Shown here: in pieces, positions 62,461 through 64,000 of the stretch
How positions within the stretch are numbered: the stretch's first letter is position 1
How the letters are laid out: the number at the start of each line of letters is the position of its first letter
From: Distichodus sexfasciatus
Lineage: Eukaryota; Chordata; Actinopteri; Characiformes; Distichodontidae
Direction of reading: 5' to 3'
DNA: 64,000 nucleotides
NCBI GenBank assembly: GCA_032718565.1
Contig: JAVGVS010000012.1
Span: 1,800,450-1,864,449 of the forward strand
The notes under the pieces: model-generated
Seen by the model: the letters and a program-made list of their open reading frames with translations, nothing else
Told to the model about the DNA's origin: nothing
Databases searched by the model: none
Made by a program: the position numbers and the translations under genes

Positions 62461-62724
62461 TTCTATATATTTTAATTTATCAGATTAAGTTTTTTGTAAT
62501 GATCCCTGAAATTAATCTGATGATAATTTCCATTTCACTTTGCACAATCTCAGGAATGGATCAAGGTGCATTTCACTAACTGCTGCGCTTGTATAACAGT
62601 GTATGTGACAAGTAGGGAATCAAGAATCTTAAATCTCTTAATGTCGCATTTCCTCTATTTGTGATCTGTGATCTGTGAGGCATCGTTGTACTTGCTATTG
62701 AAAAAAAAATTGAGAATTCTTGAG

Positions 62725-63140
62725 ATTTAATATCGATTCATGATTCATAAACAATTCAAAATTTGGTACATAGATGAATTCAATAGATAGATGTTTCCAG
62801 ATTGCTGTTTTGATTTACTGTTCTCATTTCACTGTGGCAGATCAACCAAAAAATCAGTCTGAATCAAATGTAGTTTACTTAATGTAAAGCTTATGTGCAC
62901 ATACTGACTGCATTTCCTTAATGCTCATGCGAAGCAGGTCTTTCTGGGCAGATTTCGACATTACACCATCTATGGGACTGGCGGCTGAACTCATGTTGGG
63001 TAAAAAGTAAACTAGTGCCATTACATTAGTTGGAAAATATGAATTGATTTTTTTGAATGTATGAATCGGTTTTGAATCGACAGAAAAAGAATCACGATTC
63101 AATTCGATTCAACTCGGTTTTATTGCACACCCCTAATAAA
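62725..63140. repeat. Cgattc-rich repeat, probable hAT-type terminal part
   Basis: 'atatcgattcatgattcat' and 'cacgattcaattcgattcaa' ending 'ttattgcacacccctaata' resemble the end of a fish miniature hAT family. The other end was not located. Confidence 0.4.
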
Positions 63141-64000
63141 CATACAGTATCGAAATCATTTTTTCCCCTAAAATGTCAATGCTGAATCATACACTTGTGA
63201 TGAGTGCATCAGGATTATGATAAATATGTAGCGACTTCACCCTAACGAGGAGTCCAGTTTTTAAAGCATCCTGTGCATCTTTAATGACATACAAGTCAGG
63301 ACATCATGGGAAAAGTCTTCCCCGGCAGACTGTTATTTAACGATGGCTGTAAAACAGTGAGGGATCGCGACATGGTTTCTGGAGGTTTCCACAGAGTGCA
63401 CATTATTGGCCAGAACGACTGTGTGGCTATTCTGAGCTGTGACCTCCGGGAAGTGAATTTCATACAAACCCACATGCTCCTTGCTGCTGTAAGATGTGGC
63501 AGTGACCTTGTAGCCGCGGCCCTGTGGGGAGCTTCTACATACAGCACAACAAACACCCTACCCCAGAGCTTTGCTAACAAATAGCTCAGTAGATAAAAGT
63601 ACGAGGTTTCGTTCGGCACCGCTGCTCTTTTGGGAGTTTTGCCAGCTTATCGACTCTTAAAGACGATTTTCTCGCTTGATTCCGCACACATTCTGTGAGA
63701 AAAATCTGGCTGAAAGTCTCCCTTTTTGGATGTTTATAGCATAGCATGTCACTCTTGCCTCATTCTTCCTCTGTTCCTTGTAAGCATATTCTTGTTTGCT
63801 GTGGTCTATTTTCTGGGAGTTTCAGTCACAAAGAAACTGGGAAAGTTCATCGCACATCCTTCTTCTGAACCCACTCAGGCTGAACGGAATATGGGGAAAG
63901 CTGTATTTTCTTTTATCTTCTGTTTTGCAATACACCAAGAGATGGAAGACTTTGTTTACCGTATTTTTGTTGCTGATTTTAGTGATGAATGTCAAAAGGC
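63141..64000. other. Right edge, no recognised gene
   Basis: 63300-63600 has mixed GC and is open on both strands (for example MGKVFPGRLLFNDG on plus), without a domain, splice context or codon signature I can support. It may be a conserved noncoding element. Confidence 0.3.

Noticed and set aside
63296..63619. Overlapping open frames on both strands as a gene
   Set aside because: Neither translation shows a recognisable family, and opposing frames of similar length argue for chance.
1..64000. CRISPR array, operon or bacterial mobile system
   Set aside because: No regularly spaced direct repeats with unique spacers; introns, SINEs and vertebrate genes show a eukaryotic chromosome.

Overview
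The window looks like genomic DNA from a teleost fish. It has intron-rich genes with vertebrate splice signals, a C-RFa type prolactin-releasing peptide gene, an IMPA1 orthologue, and a dense load of fish-type mobile DNA (Tc1 elements with long inverted repeats, hAT-type miniature elements, tRNA-derived SINEs and L2/Rex-like LINE tails). I cannot name the species.

Left part (1-8,700): a plus-strand gene, cut off at the left edge, encodes a charged coiled-coil protein. Its last nine recognisable exons run to about 5.9 kb and include a short exon module present in two to three copies. Just past its stop, in the +1 frame, lies a helix plus membrane segment that looks like the natural C-terminus. 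Tail to tail with it, on the minus strand, is prlh (prolactin-releasing peptide): two coding exons, an inferred 5' leader exon and a TATA box.

Middle (12,250-19,680): impa1, inositol monophosphatase 1, is complete with eight coding exons (278 residues). It is preceded by a TATA-less promoter with CRE, CACGTG and GC-box sites. One of its introns has a GC donor, and the largest intron holds a LINE fragment interrupted by a Tc1-type miniature element.

Right part (19,700-64,000): I recognise no convincing cellular protein gene. It is a gene desert in which mobile elements (several with exact target-site duplications, some nested) alternate with repeat-free, often GC-richer, TAATTA-containing stretches that look like candidate conserved noncoding regulatory elements. 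Two Tc1 transposons are present, one broken by frame disruptions and one lacking its 3' catalytic half. Three SINE families recur throughout: SINE-A ends in GAATGAAT repeats, SINE-B carries the 'gtgacctctgcatttgaccc' block, and SINE-C has a 'ctgctaaatg' type tail.

The genes do not form a pathway. prlh makes a secreted RF-amide hormone, impa1 a soluble inositol-recycling enzyme, and the first gene a structural, probably membrane-anchored coiled-coil protein.
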